NCBI GenBank assembly: GCA_016716835.1
Contig: JADJUW010000001.1
Span: forward strand, 2,190,001 to 2,254,000
Reading direction: 5' to 3'
From: Myxococcales bacterium
Lineage (GTDB): Bacteria > Myxococcota_A > Polyangia > Haliangiales > Haliangiaceae
Length of the DNA: 64,000 bases
A model generated the notes under the pieces. The model saw only the letters and a list, made by a program, of their open reading frames with translations, did no database searches and was not told the DNA's origin. The translations under genes were made by a program, and so were the position numbers. Shown here in pieces: positions 26,901-36,154 of the stretch. The first letter of the stretch is position 1, and every line of letters begins with the position of its first letter.

Positions 26901-29900
26901 TTGGCGTCGACATCGACGGCAAATTCGCGCCGGGCCGCACCTTTGACGTCAAAGCGGTGCGTCTGGACTGGACCTATAAAAAGGGCAAATACGAAGAGGT
27001 CGAGAAAGACGCTCAATCGTGCAGCGTCACCACCAAAGACGGCGCAAGCGCATGTTCGTTCACCACCAAAAACGGCGGGCAATATCGCATCTCGGCGGTG
27101 ATCACCGACGACCGCGGTCGGCCAAGCCTGACCGAGCTTACGGTGTGGGTCAGCGGCGGCAGTGTGATTCCAGCGCGCGAGGTTGAGCAAGAACAAGTTC
27201 AGCTCATTCCTGACAAGAAGGAATACGCCGCCGGCGATACGGTGAAGATCTTGGTGCAGGCGCCGTTTTATCCAGCCGAGGGCGTGCTGAGCATTCGCCG
27301 CAGCGGCCTGGTCGACGTCCGCCGCTTCACCATGAAGGAGGCCACGACCACGCTGAGCATTCCGGTAGTCGAAGGCTATGTGCCAAACTTCTACGCTACG
27401 GTTGATTTGGTGGGCGCCGCGCCTCGCCTCGGCGATGACGGCCAGCCCAAGGCCGATTTGCCTAAGCGCCCGGCCTTTGCCCGCGGCGAGCTCAATCTTA
27501 CGATTTCCAAGAAGCAGCGCACGCTTGGTGTGAAAGTCACACCGGCAGCGAGCAAAGTGAGCCCTGGCGACAAGGCGACCTTTGCGGTGCATGTCACCGA
27601 CGCGGCAGGCAAGAGCGTGCCCGCCGCCGAAGTGGCCCTTATGGTTGTTGATGAATCCGTGCTGGCGCTCTCGGGTTACACGCATCCAAATCCGCTCGAT
27701 ACGTTTTACACGGGGCGCGACAGCGGTGTCGCCGATACGTATTTGCGCGCATGGGTGAAGCTTGCCAAGCCCGACGTTGGCGCATTGGCACAATCCGGAG
27801 CGGAAGCGGACGCGATGAAAACCATGGAGCGCAGCGATATGGCCGTCGGCGGCGCTATCGCAGAGACGATGGATCGCCGCCCGTCGGCGGCGGCGCCGCC
27901 CGCACCGGGACTAGCGGCCAAGAATGAGGCGCCGAAGCGTCAGCGCCAGGAAGACAGGCTGGAAAAAGTTAGCGATGGCTTTTTCGACAGTGAAAACAGC
28001 CCACAGACCGCCATCGCCGTGCGCACCGATTTTAACCCGCTGGCCGCGTTCTCGCCGACGCTGCAAACCGACGCCAGCGGCAAGGCGACGCTCACCGTCA
28101 AGATGCCGGACAACCTCACCCGCTATCGCGTCGTGGCGATTGCCGTCGCCGGCGGCAAACAGTTTGGCAAGGGCGAGAGCAATCTCACCGCGCGTCTGCC
28201 GCTGATGGTGCGCCCTTCGGCACCGCGCTTTCTAAACTTCGGCGACCGCTTTGAGATGCCGGTGGTGCTGCAAAACCAAACCGACGCCGCGATGACGGTC
28301 AAGCTCGCCATGCGCTCGACCAACGCCAAACTCACCGACGGCGGTGGCCGCCAAGTCACCGTGCCAGCAAACGACCGCGTCGAGGTGCGCTTTCCGATGG
28401 AAGCGCAGATGGCCGGCACCGCGCGCATGCAAATCGTCGGCGCCGCCGGCAGTGCCAGCGATGCCGCCGAGCTGTCACTCCCGGTGTGGACGCCCGCAAC
28501 CACCGAGGCCTTTGCCACCTATGGCGTCATTGACAAGGGTGCGATTACCCAGCCCGTCGCCCTGCCGGGCAAGGTCGTCACGCAATTTGGCGGCCTCGAG
28601 GTCGAAACCTCGTCGACGCAGCTGCAAGCGCTCACCGATGCGTTTATCTACTTGGTCACCTATCCGTTCGAATGCAGCGAGCAAATGGCCTCGCGCATGC
28701 TCAGCATCGTCGCCCTGCGCGATGTGCTGACAGAATTCAAGGCCGAAGGGCTGCCTCGCAAGGCCGAGCTTGAGGCCCGCATCGCGCGCGACCTGGAACT
28801 GCTCGCGTCGATCCAAAATAGCGAAGGCGGCTTTCCGTTTTGGCGCCGCGGCTATGAGTCGTGGCCGTACAACACGGTGCACGTCGCCAATGCGCTGGTG
28901 CGCGCCAAGCTAAAAGGCTACGCGGTGCCCGCCGGCATGCTGGATCGCACCATGCGCTACCTAAAAGACATCGAGCGCTACTACCCGCACTATTACGGCC
29001 CGCAAATTCGCTGGACCATCTCAAGCTACGCCCTCTATATCCGCATGCTAAACGGCGACCGCGACGTCGCCAAGGCCAAGGGCATCTTGCGCGAGGCCGG
29101 CAAGCTCGAAAACATGTCGATGGAATCCATTGGCTGGCTGCTCGGCGTGTTTGCCGCGCAGCGCGATGCGGCCACCGAGCAGGCGAGCCTCATCAAGTTT
29201 CTCGGCAATCGCGTCAGCGAGACCGCAGGCGCCGCGAACTTCACCACAAGCTACAGCGACGGCGGCTATTTGCTCTTGGCGTCCGAGCGCCGCGTCGATG
29301 GCGTGATCTTGGAATCGCTGATTGCCGCGCAAAAAGACAGCGAGCTCATTCCCAAGCTGGTGATGGGCCTCCTCGCCCACCAAAAGAAAGGCCGCTGGGG
29401 CAACACGCAAGAAAACTCGCTGATCTTGCTGGCGCTCGATAAGTACTTTCACACCTACGAGAACATCACGCCTAACTTTGTCGCCCGCGCGTGGCTGGCC
29501 GACCAGTACGCCGGCGAGATGGCCTTTCGCGGCCGCGAGACCAAGCGTCACCAATTTATGGTGCCGATGCTCGCAGTGTCAGAGCTCGGTGGCGGCACGG
29601 GCAAGGGCAACTTGATCTTGCAGAAAGACGGCGCCGGCCGCATGTACTACCGCATCGGCATGCGCTATGCGCCGGCCGACCTCAAGCTCTTTCCCGCCGA
29701 CTACGGCTTCACCGTGCTGCGCAGCTATGAAGGCGCAGATAACGCGGGCGACGTGGTGCACGAGGCCGACGGCACGTGGACCATGAAGGCCGGCGCGCGC
29801 ATCCGTGTACGGCTGACCATGGTCGCCGAAAATCGCCGCTACCACGTGGCGCTGGTCGATCCGCTCCCGGCGGGCCTCGAGGCCATGAATCCCGCGCTCG

Positions 29901-30184
29901 CGGTGACCGGCCCCATTCCGCAAGACGCGGCCGCCGGCGCAAGTAGCAAGGGCGGAGGCGGTGGTTACTGGTGGTGGTCGCGCACCTGGTACGAGCACCA
30001 AAACATGCGCGACGAACGCGTCGAGGCCTTCACCTCGCTGCTGTGGGACGGCGTCCACGAATACACCTACGTCGCGCGCGCCACCACGCCAGGCCGCTTC
30101 ATCGTGCCGCCGACCAAGGCCGAGGAGATGTACAGCCCGGAAACCTTTGGCCGCAGCGGCAGCGACATCGTTACCGTGAAGTAG
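23963..30184 (+). CDS. Alpha-2-macroglobulin family lipoprotein with thioester
   Basis: The ATG at 23963 follows AAGGAG at a good distance and opens a lipoprotein signal (TIAAAMIAGCNS), giving 2,073 residues, somewhat longer than the 1,600-1,900 usual for bacterial members. N-terminal MG domains, a central MG stretch, a Pro/Ala/Lys bait-like linker near 1300 (RPSAAAPPAPGLAAKNEAPK), and the thioester domain motif PFECSEQMASR with Cys at about 1571 are in the expected order. The family traps proteases in the periplasm by covalent attachment. The usual partner pbpC is not in the window. The C-terminal Gly/Trp-rich loop (GGGGGYWWWSR) is typical of the group. Confidence 0.92.
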   Translation: MPTTTPPNTTPRPRLVHHRIVHSLGHRLVAATIAAAMIAGCNSKTTSRPVTAGAGTGAGEMAYVASDKPGMVIRLSDGTLGAEAGEAIARPAAAKLSDRDTEALLARTKPIVTDAADVQAFALRQGPVPPPRTGETIKTAFPPPPSSATAPVVETGALSVVRFAPQGEVPVAPNLTVTFSQPMVAITSQDDAAKTVPVTLTPTPAGKWRWLGTKTLMFDPDVRFPMSTTYKVEIPAGTKSATGGVLAKAEGFSFTTPTLAIETYYVGRPSRRDEGVFLQFNQKIDQRAMLEYLGFKASGGGFANAGGAIAAQLMTDEEIAKHETIAAMVAQAKDAKKDGWWIAVRPAEILPAATSIAIVVKAGARGAEGPNKTPSDLSESYETFHALKLEEAQCGWRDDCRPGMQFSFRFNNQLDEELFDESWVTVSPAIDDLKIVASYRHVTLQGITKPNTKYTVKISGKLRDQFEQTLGSDIEKTFSVGKSSPTFYGADGMIVLDPVAKTPTFGVFTSNYRQVKVRLWKVEPKDYNAFLKASQERWRSGTKDFPGTALPEFAVDVRGDIDQLKETPIDLSRALKGGLGHVIVYAEPSPWTETYPAPAAVAWVQSTKLALDAAVDQDVMSAWVTKLQDGSPVSGVALRLMPSGVAATTGADGMAKITLPAAAPGKDYVVAQSGADTAFIASGDYWNDYATWVKRSRGSSIQWYLADDRQMYRPGEEVKIKGWLRRVGYDKGGDVAGIDGALSTISYTAHDSTGNEIAKGTGTISPLGGFDVGFTLPKTPNLGHAYVQFSASGRESSSAQHSFQIQEFRRPEYEVSASASAGPHILASSSTATVKASYYAGGGLVNAETNWYVTAQQSSYTPPNRDEYSFGKWVPWWGFYGYEGHTRGYGGRSRPTGETASWNHKGTTNASGEHTLKLDFVSANPALPYSVTAAANVTDVNRQSWGASTSLLVHPSSLYVGLKTKRTFLEKGQPIELDVIGVDIDGKFAPGRTFDVKAVRLDWTYKKGKYEEVEKDAQSCSVTTKDGASACSFTTKNGGQYRISAVITDDRGRPSLTELTVWVSGGSVIPAREVEQEQVQLIPDKKEYAAGDTVKILVQAPFYPAEGVLSIRRSGLVDVRRFTMKEATTTLSIPVVEGYVPNFYATVDLVGAAPRLGDDGQPKADLPKRPAFARGELNLTISKKQRTLGVKVTPAASKVSPGDKATFAVHVTDAAGKSVPAAEVALMVVDESVLALSGYTHPNPLDTFYTGRDSGVADTYLRAWVKLAKPDVGALAQSGAEADAMKTMERSDMAVGGAIAETMDRRPSAAAPPAPGLAAKNEAPKRQRQEDRLEKVSDGFFDSENSPQTAIAVRTDFNPLAAFSPTLQTDASGKATLTVKMPDNLTRYRVVAIAVAGGKQFGKGESNLTARLPLMVRPSAPRFLNFGDRFEMPVVLQNQTDAAMTVKLAMRSTNAKLTDGGGRQVTVPANDRVEVRFPMEAQMAGTARMQIVGAAGSASDAAELSLPVWTPATTEAFATYGVIDKGAITQPVALPGKVVTQFGGLEVETSSTQLQALTDAFIYLVTYPFECSEQMASRMLSIVALRDVLTEFKAEGLPRKAELEARIARDLELLASIQNSEGGFPFWRRGYESWPYNTVHVANALVRAKLKGYAVPAGMLDRTMRYLKDIERYYPHYYGPQIRWTISSYALYIRMLNGDRDVAKAKGILREAGKLENMSMESIGWLLGVFAAQRDAATEQASLIKFLGNRVSETAGAANFTTSYSDGGYLLLASERRVDGVILESLIAAQKDSELIPKLVMGLLAHQKKGRWGNTQENSLILLALDKYFHTYENITPNFVARAWLADQYAGEMAFRGRETKRHQFMVPMLAVSELGGGTGKGNLILQKDGAGRMYYRIGMRYAPADLKLFPADYGFTVLRSYEGADNAGDVVHEADGTWTMKAGARIRVRLTMVAENRRYHVALVDPLPAGLEAMNPALAVTGPIPQDAAAGASSKGGGGGYWWWSRTWYEHQNMRDERVEAFTSLLWDGVHEYTYVARATTPGRFIVPPTKAEEMYSPETFGRSGSDIVTVK

Positions 30185-30202
30185 CGCCCTGCCGGCGGGC
30201 CC

Positions 30203-31327
30203 TCAGCTCGGGCCGACCGGCGCGCAGGTCGAAACGCCGGCGCCGACGACATTGTAGCCCGTGTCAGATAGCACCTGATCATAGGTATTGGTCTCCGCAT
30301 CGAGCTCGCCGACCAGGCTCTCGATTGGAAAGCCGAAGTCGTCGACCAGCGATACAAAGATGTAGAACTTGCCGCCCCATTGCGCAAAGGCCCAGGCGCC
30401 GACGGTGCCGTTGCCGAGGCTGCCAATATTGTACTTGGTGCCTGTGAGCAAGCCGTTGGTCTTGGATAGCTGCTGCACAAAAGCGCTACCCGTATCGGGG
30501 AAGAATGCAAACAGTTCACCTTCGCCGGTGCCGGTCAGCTCGGGCGAACGCTCGGCATTGGCGCTTATGCTGCTCACCCGCGTCATGGTGTTATTGCGAA
30601 TGTACCCAAGCTCGCCGCAGCAACCGCCGTCTTCGATCGAACTCGCCAGCCAAAGCGACTCGGTATCGGTGCCAAAGCCGTCGGTGGCAAAGCCCATCCC
30701 AAACAGATCAAAGCCGCTGATGCTCGCGACGCCCGCGCTCGCACACGACGCGTCCTGGGTCGACGCCGTATAGAGCGAGCCGTTCGAGTACAAGATCCAA
30801 GCCATGCCATCGCGATCGACCGACATCGAAAATGGCGTATCGAAAAAGCTGGCGCCGGGACAATTCAGCTCGCCAATGAGCGAAAACGGATCGTCGCCGC
30901 TGCCGATCAGCGCCGGGTTAAAGCTCAGCAAGTTGTACTCGGTGTCGACGACATAGATCAGGCTGGTGCCGTTCGCGGTGCACGAGTCGCTGCACTGGCC
31001 GCCGTTGCACACCAGGCCCCCGGTGCAGGTCGTCACCGTTTCGCCGAGCGAGCCGTCGGCGTTGCATTCCACGACGTCATTGCCCGAACACGCGGTCGCC
31101 ACCGCGGGGTTGCAGTCGCCGCAGCCAAAGCCCTCGACGCATTGGCCGCCGCACTCTTGCACGGTGACGAAGACGTCGTTTTGACACAGCTGGTAGCTGC
31201 TGCCGTTGCAGCGCGAGGCCTCACCTGTGCACGGATCGCCGAGGCTTGAGGTTGGCCCGCACGCCGAGGCCAAGAGCCACGCGAGGGTCGCCGCGGGCGC
31301 GACACGTCGAAATGAAAATGTAGTCAT
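30203..31327 (-). CDS. Cys-rich secreted lipoprotein, propeller-like (paralogue 1)
   Basis: The 374-residue protein starts with a lipobox (LLASACGPTSS). Residues 25-120 hold about 18 cysteines in short spaced units (CTGEASRC, CGGQCVEGFGCGDC, CSGNDVVECNADGSLGETVTTC). The second half has repeated short strands with Asp/Gly turns (SMSVDRDGMAWILYSNGSLY, WGGKFYIFVSL) like a beta-propeller. It is convergent with the alpha-2-macroglobulin gene, 18 bases between stops. The neighbour at 31453-32640 is a clear paralogue with the same order of blocks, from a tandem duplication. Function unknown; probably cell-surface. Confidence 0.75.
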   Translation of the reverse strand: MTTFSFRRVAPAATLAWLLASACGPTSSLGDPCTGEASRCNGSSYQLCQNDVFVTVQECGGQCVEGFGCGDCNPAVATACSGNDVVECNADGSLGETVTTCTGGLVCNGGQCSDSCTANGTSLIYVVDTEYNLLSFNPALIGSGDDPFSLIGELNCPGASFFDTPFSMSVDRDGMAWILYSNGSLYTASTQDASCASAGVASISGFDLFGMGFATDGFGTDTESLWLASSIEDGGCCGELGYIRNNTMTRVSSISANAERSPELTGTGEGELFAFFPDTGSAFVQQLSKTNGLLTGTKYNIGSLGNGTVGAWAFAQWGGKFYIFVSLVDDFGFPIESLVGELDAETNTYDQVLSDTGYNVVGAGVSTCAPVGPS

Positions 31328-31452
31328 GACAAGACCTTGCTGCGGCGTTGGCGCCGCGCCTGCCGTTTAACGCACCCATCGCGCCCGCGCAAGGCAAATT
31401 CGCGCGCGCGCGAGGCTGATAGCTAGGCCTGACCGCGCCTCAAACCAGGAGG

Positions 31453-32640
31453 CTAGCTAATCGGCGGTTCGACGACCGGCGCACACGTCGATACGCCGGC
31501 GCCGACCAGCTTCATCGGCAGATTTTCAAATGCCGTGGTCACGGCGCCCGCCTTGGTCAACACCAAGACCTTGGAGTTGGTGCCGCCACCGCCTGTGTTG
31601 ATGGTCACAAAAATGTAGAACTTACCGCCCCAATGCGCAAACGCCCACGCTTGCGCGGTCCCACCTAGACCGCCCGGAATGTCGATCGAGGTGCCACCGG
31701 CGGCATTGGTCTTGTCGATTGGCTTGACCGACGCCGCCGACGCGCCGGGAAAGAAGGCCCAGAGTTGGCCATTGCCATCGCCGGTCAGCTCGGGCTCTTG
31801 TTGCGCGGCGGGCATCTGGCCGATCGACGCGAGCGTGTTGCTAGCATTGACGCTGCCAAGCGTGCCGCAATAGCTTGAGTTCGCGCAATCTAGGCCCTGC
31901 ACGTGCATTGAGCCCGAAACGAACATCGTTTCCGTATCGCCGCCGGCGACGTCGGAGACATAGCCCATGCCGAAGACGCGAAAGGCATCGCCGCCTTGCA
32001 GCGGCGTATAGCCTGAGTCGGCGCAGGTGACGGCACCCTGCGTGGTAGTCACGTTGTAGATGTGGCCGTTCGTAAACAGCACCTTGGCCACGGCGTCGCG
32101 ATCCACGGCCATCGAGAACGGCGTGACGCCGCCGTTCCAACCCTGGACGGCCGGTCCGGGGGCATTGCAGTTTAGGTCGCCAAGCTCGGTGAACGCGGCG
32201 GCTTGCCCTTGGGTAATTTTGCGCGGGTCAAAGCTGTAGATTGCGTTGTTGTCGTCGACGACATAGATCAGGTCGACGCCATCGGCGGTGCACTCGTCGC
32301 TGCAAACGCCGGCGACGCATTGCTGTTCGGCATTGCAAGTCGAAATCACCTCGCCCAGCGTGCCGTCGGCGCTGCAGCCAACAATGTCGTTGCCATCACA
32401 GCCGGTGCCGACGCCCGGATCGCACTCGGCGCATCGACCTAGATCCGCCGCGCACGCGAAGTCGCAGACCTCGGTGGTGGCAAAAGCACCGCCGCTGCAG
32501 GTTTGCAGCTCGCGGCCCTCGCACTGAATTTGGCCGTCGGTGCAGGGTCCGCTCGGCGGCCCGCTGCTACCGCCGCCGCTGGTGCATGCGGCCATCAGCC
32601 CGATCAACAAGGCGCAGGTAACAACAAGAATATGTTTCAT
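31453..32640 (-). CDS. Cys-rich secreted lipoprotein, propeller-like (paralogue 2)
   Basis: The 395-residue protein has a lipobox (LIGLMAACTSG), then the same cysteine-rich head as its neighbour (CEGRELQTCSGGAF, CAADLGRCAECDPGVGTGC, SADGTLGEVISTC) and the same propeller-like blocks (FSMAVDRDAVAKVLFTNGHIY, FAHWGGKFYIFVTIN, VGAGVSTCAPV). It has a longer Gly/Ala/Thr content in the second half. A 125-base spacer separates the two copies; both may be transcribed from upstream of 32640. Clearly diverged at protein level, so the duplication is old. Function unknown. Confidence 0.75.
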   Translation of the reverse strand: MKHILVVTCALLIGLMAACTSGGGSSGPPSGPCTDGQIQCEGRELQTCSGGAFATTEVCDFACAADLGRCAECDPGVGTGCDGNDIVGCSADGTLGEVISTCNAEQQCVAGVCSDECTADGVDLIYVVDDNNAIYSFDPRKITQGQAAAFTELGDLNCNAPGPAVQGWNGGVTPFSMAVDRDAVAKVLFTNGHIYNVTTTQGAVTCADSGYTPLQGGDAFRVFGMGYVSDVAGGDTETMFVSGSMHVQGLDCANSSYCGTLGSVNASNTLASIGQMPAAQQEPELTGDGNGQLWAFFPGASAASVKPIDKTNAAGGTSIDIPGGLGGTAQAWAFAHWGGKFYIFVTINTGGGGTNSKVLVLTKAGAVTTAFENLPMKLVGAGVSTCAPVVEPPIS

Positions 32641-32783
32641 ACGCCCATATGGTCTGCCGAATTAAGGTCAAGATCTAGGGGGAACGAACGCTGCACGCCC
32701 CGTGCTTGCAACATGGTGCACCGAGGTCCCCCTGCGGCGCAGGTTTACTTACATAAGGCGCCGTCGTGGCGGTGTGATACAGC

Positions 32784-33404
32784 TTGGTCGTGAGCAAGCC
32801 GCAGACCTCCGCCACCCGCGTCACCACCGCTGCCGGCGAGGCTTCCGCGCCGCGCGACTTCGCCTGCGTGGTGGCAATGGACGCCGCGCGAGGCATTGGC
32901 CGTCATGGCGATTTGCCGTGGCCACCGCTTAAGGGTGATTTGCAACACTTCGCGCGCCTGACCACGACGGCCTCGCCTGGCCGCATGAACGCGGTCATCA
33001 TGGGCCGCAAGACGTGGGCGTCGTTGCCCGACAAGTATCGGCCCTTGCCGCGGCGCCACAACGTGGTGATTTCGCGGCAGCCTCAATTGTTACCCCCGGG
33101 CACCCTCGCCGCCACCTCGCTGCCTGATGCGCTCGCCAAGGCCGCGGGGCTTCCAACGTGTGACCAAATCTTTGTCGTTGGTGGCGGCCAGATTTACGCC
33201 GAGGCCGTCACGCACCCGCGCTGCCAACACATCTACCTCACCGAAATCGACGCAACATATGACTGCGATACGACGCTCGTCGCGCTGCCGGACTTTGTGC
33301 CCGATCTGGGTTGGCCGGCGCAGTCGCACAGCGAGGGCGACGTGCGCTTTCGCATCTCGCGGCTGATGCGCGCGGTAGCGACTACACCGCAACCGCAAAT
33401 TTGA
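32784..33404 (+). CDS. folA: Dihydrofolate reductase
   Basis: The protein has the DHFR order: ACVVAMDAARGIGRHGDLPWPPLKGDLQHF (substrate and cofactor pocket, WP and D/E region near residue 40), VIMGRKTWASLP, NVVISRQ and IFVVGGGQIYAEAV. It reduces dihydrofolate with NADPH and supplies the cofactor regenerated after thymidylate synthesis. The start is uncertain: TTG at 32784, GTG at 32790, or a later codon would remove a 20-residue non-conserved head. The 3' end overlaps that of thyA by 23 bases in convergent orientation, so the two pathway partners face each other. Confidence 0.88.
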   Translation: MVVSKPQTSATRVTTAAGEASAPRDFACVVAMDAARGIGRHGDLPWPPLKGDLQHFARLTTTASPGRMNAVIMGRKTWASLPDKYRPLPRRHNVVISRQPQLLPPGTLAATSLPDALAKAAGLPTCDQIFVVGGGQIYAEAVTHPRCQHIYLTEIDATYDCDTTLVALPDFVPDLGWPAQSHSEGDVRFRISRLMRAVATTPQPQI

Positions 33405-34164
33405 TGAACGGGTGGTGCTGATAATTTTCGAGCACCACGTCTTCAAATTGCAGTTCAAGCAAGGGCTTGGCGGCGAGACGCAGCGTCGGCAGCGGCAGCG
33501 GCTCGCGCGCCAGCTGAACTTTGAGGCCTTCGACGTGATTGGCGTAGATATGCGCATCGCCCATGGTGTGAACAAAAAAGCCTGGGGTTAGCCCGCACTC
33601 CTGCGCGATCATGTGCGTCAGCAGCGCGTAGCTCGCGATGTTAAATGGGACCCCGAGCGCGATATCGGCCGAGCGCTGATAGAGCTGGCAGTCGAGCCGC
33701 TCGCCCGCGACATAAAATTGAAAAAAGGCGTGGCATGGCGGCAGCTTCATCTTGGGCAAGTCGGCGACGTTCCACGCCGAGACAATTAAGCGGCGCGAGG
33801 TCGGATCGCGCCTAATTTGCGCCACAACCTGAGCGATTTGGTCGATGCCAGTGCCCCCCCAATTTCGCCATTGCGCGCCGTAGATGGGCCCTAAATCGCC
33901 ATTTTCATCGGCCCACGCGTCCCAGATCGGCGTGTGCTTGGTGAGGTCGTCCTGATGAATGTTGGTGTGGCCGCGGAGAAACCACAAGAGCTCGCGCACC
34001 ACCGCGGGGAAGAGCACCTTCTTGGTGGTGACGAGCGGAAACCCTTGCCGCAAGTCGTAACGCGTCTGCGCGCCGAACACGGACAGCGTGCCCGTCCCGG
34101 TGCGATCGCCGCGCGGCTCGCCATGCTCGAGCACGTGGCGCACCAGATCTAGATAGCCCTGCAT
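33382..34164 (-). CDS. thyA: Thymidylate synthase
   Basis: The 260-residue protein carries all ThyA landmarks: RGDRTGTGTLSVFG at residue 18, WFLRGHTNI, WDAWADENGDLGPIYGAQWR, the phosphate arginines in RDPTSRRLIVSAWN, the catalytic Cys in MKLPPCHAFFQFY near 140, and the nucleotide-binding QRSADIALGVPFNIASYALL. It methylates dUMP with methylene-tetrahydrofolate, producing dihydrofolate for the facing folA product. The length and start at 34164 are standard. The coding region overlaps folA by 23 bases tail to tail. It starts directly downstream of the sppA stop. Confidence 0.95.
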   Translation of the reverse strand: MQGYLDLVRHVLEHGEPRGDRTGTGTLSVFGAQTRYDLRQGFPLVTTKKVLFPAVVRELLWFLRGHTNIHQDDLTKHTPIWDAWADENGDLGPIYGAQWRNWGGTGIDQIAQVVAQIRRDPTSRRLIVSAWNVADLPKMKLPPCHAFFQFYVAGERLDCQLYQRSADIALGVPFNIASYALLTHMIAQECGLTPGFFVHTMGDAHIYANHVEGLKVQLAREPLPLPTLRLAAKPLLELQFEDVVLENYQHHPFIKFAVAV

Positions 34165-34173
34165 CCCGCCAGC

Positions 34174-36090
34174 CTAGTGAATCTGCGGCAAGATGACAAC
34201 GGTCTGAACATGCGTCGTCGCAAACGACGTCACATACGCGAGCAACGTCTTGGTCATCGCGCGCGGCAGCCCGGCATTGGTCGCCAGGTCGCCGACGCCC
34301 GCCTTGACGAGCTCGCCGACTAGGCCCTCCGTCACGCCGCCCATCGACACCACCACGTCGCGCAGCGTTGGCTCGGGCGGATACACCTCAAGCGGCACGC
34401 TCGGCGCGACGCCGCTTTTTTCTTGCGCAAACGCGATCGCCGCATCGAGCCCGCCGTGTTCGTCGATGAGGCCGTTGGCTAGCGCTGCGCCGCCCGTCCA
34501 CACGCGGCCTTGGGCCAGCGGCTCGACCTGCGCGGCGGTCTTGCCACGCCCCTGCGCGACGCGTCCGACGAAAGCCTGATAGACGCGCTTCATGCTCGCC
34601 TCGATCGCGCTTTTCTCGTCGGCCGTCCACGGCGCCAGCGAGCTATAGATGCCCGCGCGCTTGCCCTTGCCGATGGCATAGGTGTCGATGCCGAGCTTGG
34701 CCAAGGCCTTGCCCGGTGCCAGCTTGCCGCCCACCACGCCAATCGAGCCCGTCAGCGTCGTCGGCAGCGCAAAAATACGCGCCGCCGGCGCCGCGATATA
34801 ATAGCCGCCCGAGGCGGCATAATCGCTCATCGACACCACCAGCGGCTTTTTGCCGGCCAGCGCGCTGAGCTGATGCCAAATCAGTTCCGAGGCCTGCGCG
34901 CTGCCACCACCGGAATCGATGCGCAGGACCACGGCCTTGACGTTGTCGTCGTCGGTGAGCACGCGCAGCGCCGAGACCAACGTATGCGAGTAGATGCCTT
35001 CGCGCGCGCCGAGCACGCCGTCGCCCGCGCCATCGGCGATATTGCCGACCGCATATACCAGCGCCACGTGCGGCGCGGTGGGCCGCGACGAGGGCACGAT
35101 GCCAAGAAACGTCATGAGCTTCATCGCGCTATGCAGCGAGTTCTCGACCCGCCATGGCACCGACTTCCACGCGCCGTGGCCGTCGCGCCAGGCTTCAAAG
35201 CTCGCCACGCTGTCGATGAGTTTTGCCGCCTGCGCCTCCTCGGCGCCAAACAGCGCCTGATCGATCGCCGCGACCACCGCCTCAGGCGGCAGCTTGCGAT
35301 CGCTGCTGATCGTCGCGACCATCCACGCATGCGCCGAGCCGACGATCTCGCCCAGCGTCTCGCGCATTTCGGGAGACGGCTCGCGCCTCGTCAGCGGTTC
35401 GGCGGCGCCCTTGTATGCCCCGACATGCAAAAAGTCGGCGGTGACGCCGAGCCGATCGAGCAGGCCCTTAAAGTGAATCGGCATGGTCAGGGGCCCGGGA
35501 ATCGCTAACTCGCCTAGCGGCGCGAGCGCAATCGATTCACAAGCGGTTGCCACGACATACTCGGCATTGCTCAGGCGCTCGGCATGGCAGTGGATGGGCT
35601 TGCCCGCCTTGCGCACGGCCAGCATGGTTTCGCGCAGCTCCTGCGCATCGGCCAGGCTGATGTCGAGCGCCGACATGCGCAGCAACACAGCCGTCACGTT
35701 GGCGTCGCCGCCGAGCGATGCCAAGCGCGTGCGCATCTCGCGCAACGACGCGCCGGACGCGCCGCTCCACGAATAGGTTTCGAGCTCCGCGACGCCGCCG
35801 TCGAGCGACATCAAGGCGACGTAGGGTTTGCTATCGTCCTGACTAGCAGACGCTTTCGGCGCCTCGTAGGGTCCTGGCTGCTCGATTGCCTTGCCGAGTT
35901 TTTCCAACATCGCTTGGAGGTTCTCGGTGTCGAGCGTGTCGCCCTCGCCATTGGCGGACGCCTTGCCCGCCGCCGCGCCCCCTTTGGGCGGTGTGCTCCA
36001 AGGATCTACCTTGTCGCCGTCGCCACCTTTGCAACCAAGCGCGAGCGCGCTCACCAAGCTCATGCTAATCCAAGCGGTCCATTTGCCCAT
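34174..36090 (-). CDS. sppA: SppA (67K-type) signal peptide peptidase, predicted lipoprotein
   Basis: The ATG at 36090 gives 638 residues with a lipobox (VSALALGCKGG). It has two S49 halves as in the 67-kDa form. The first contains the likely general-base lysine in LHVGAYKGAAEPLTRR; the second the nucleophile serine in SMSDYAASGGYYIAAPA, after LRIDSGGGSAQASELI. The enzyme degrades cleaved signal peptides at the membrane. An in-frame extension to 36915 exists but lies antisense in the next gene and lacks conserved content, so I reject it. A lipid anchor instead of an N-terminal helix is worth noting. Confidence 0.85.
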   Translation of the reverse strand: MGKWTAWISMSLVSALALGCKGGDGDKVDPWSTPPKGGAAAGKASANGEGDTLDTENLQAMLEKLGKAIEQPGPYEAPKASASQDDSKPYVALMSLDGGVAELETYSWSGASGASLREMRTRLASLGGDANVTAVLLRMSALDISLADAQELRETMLAVRKAGKPIHCHAERLSNAEYVVATACESIALAPLGELAIPGPLTMPIHFKGLLDRLGVTADFLHVGAYKGAAEPLTRREPSPEMRETLGEIVGSAHAWMVATISSDRKLPPEAVVAAIDQALFGAEEAQAAKLIDSVASFEAWRDGHGAWKSVPWRVENSLHSAMKLMTFLGIVPSSRPTAPHVALVYAVGNIADGAGDGVLGAREGIYSHTLVSALRVLTDDDNVKAVVLRIDSGGGSAQASELIWHQLSALAGKKPLVVSMSDYAASGGYYIAAPAARIFALPTTLTGSIGVVGGKLAPGKALAKLGIDTYAIGKGKRAGIYSSLAPWTADEKSAIEASMKRVYQAFVGRVAQGRGKTAAQVEPLAQGRVWTGGAALANGLIDEHGGLDAAIAFAQEKSGVAPSVPLEVYPPEPTLRDVVVSMGGVTEGLVGELVKAGVGDLATNAGLPRAMTKTLLAYVTSFATTHVQTVVILPQIH

Positions 36091-36154
36091 AGATCGCGGT
36101 TGTAGCACCTTTACGACGCGTTGCCGCCGCGGTCGTCCGTCCACGTCGACGCCG

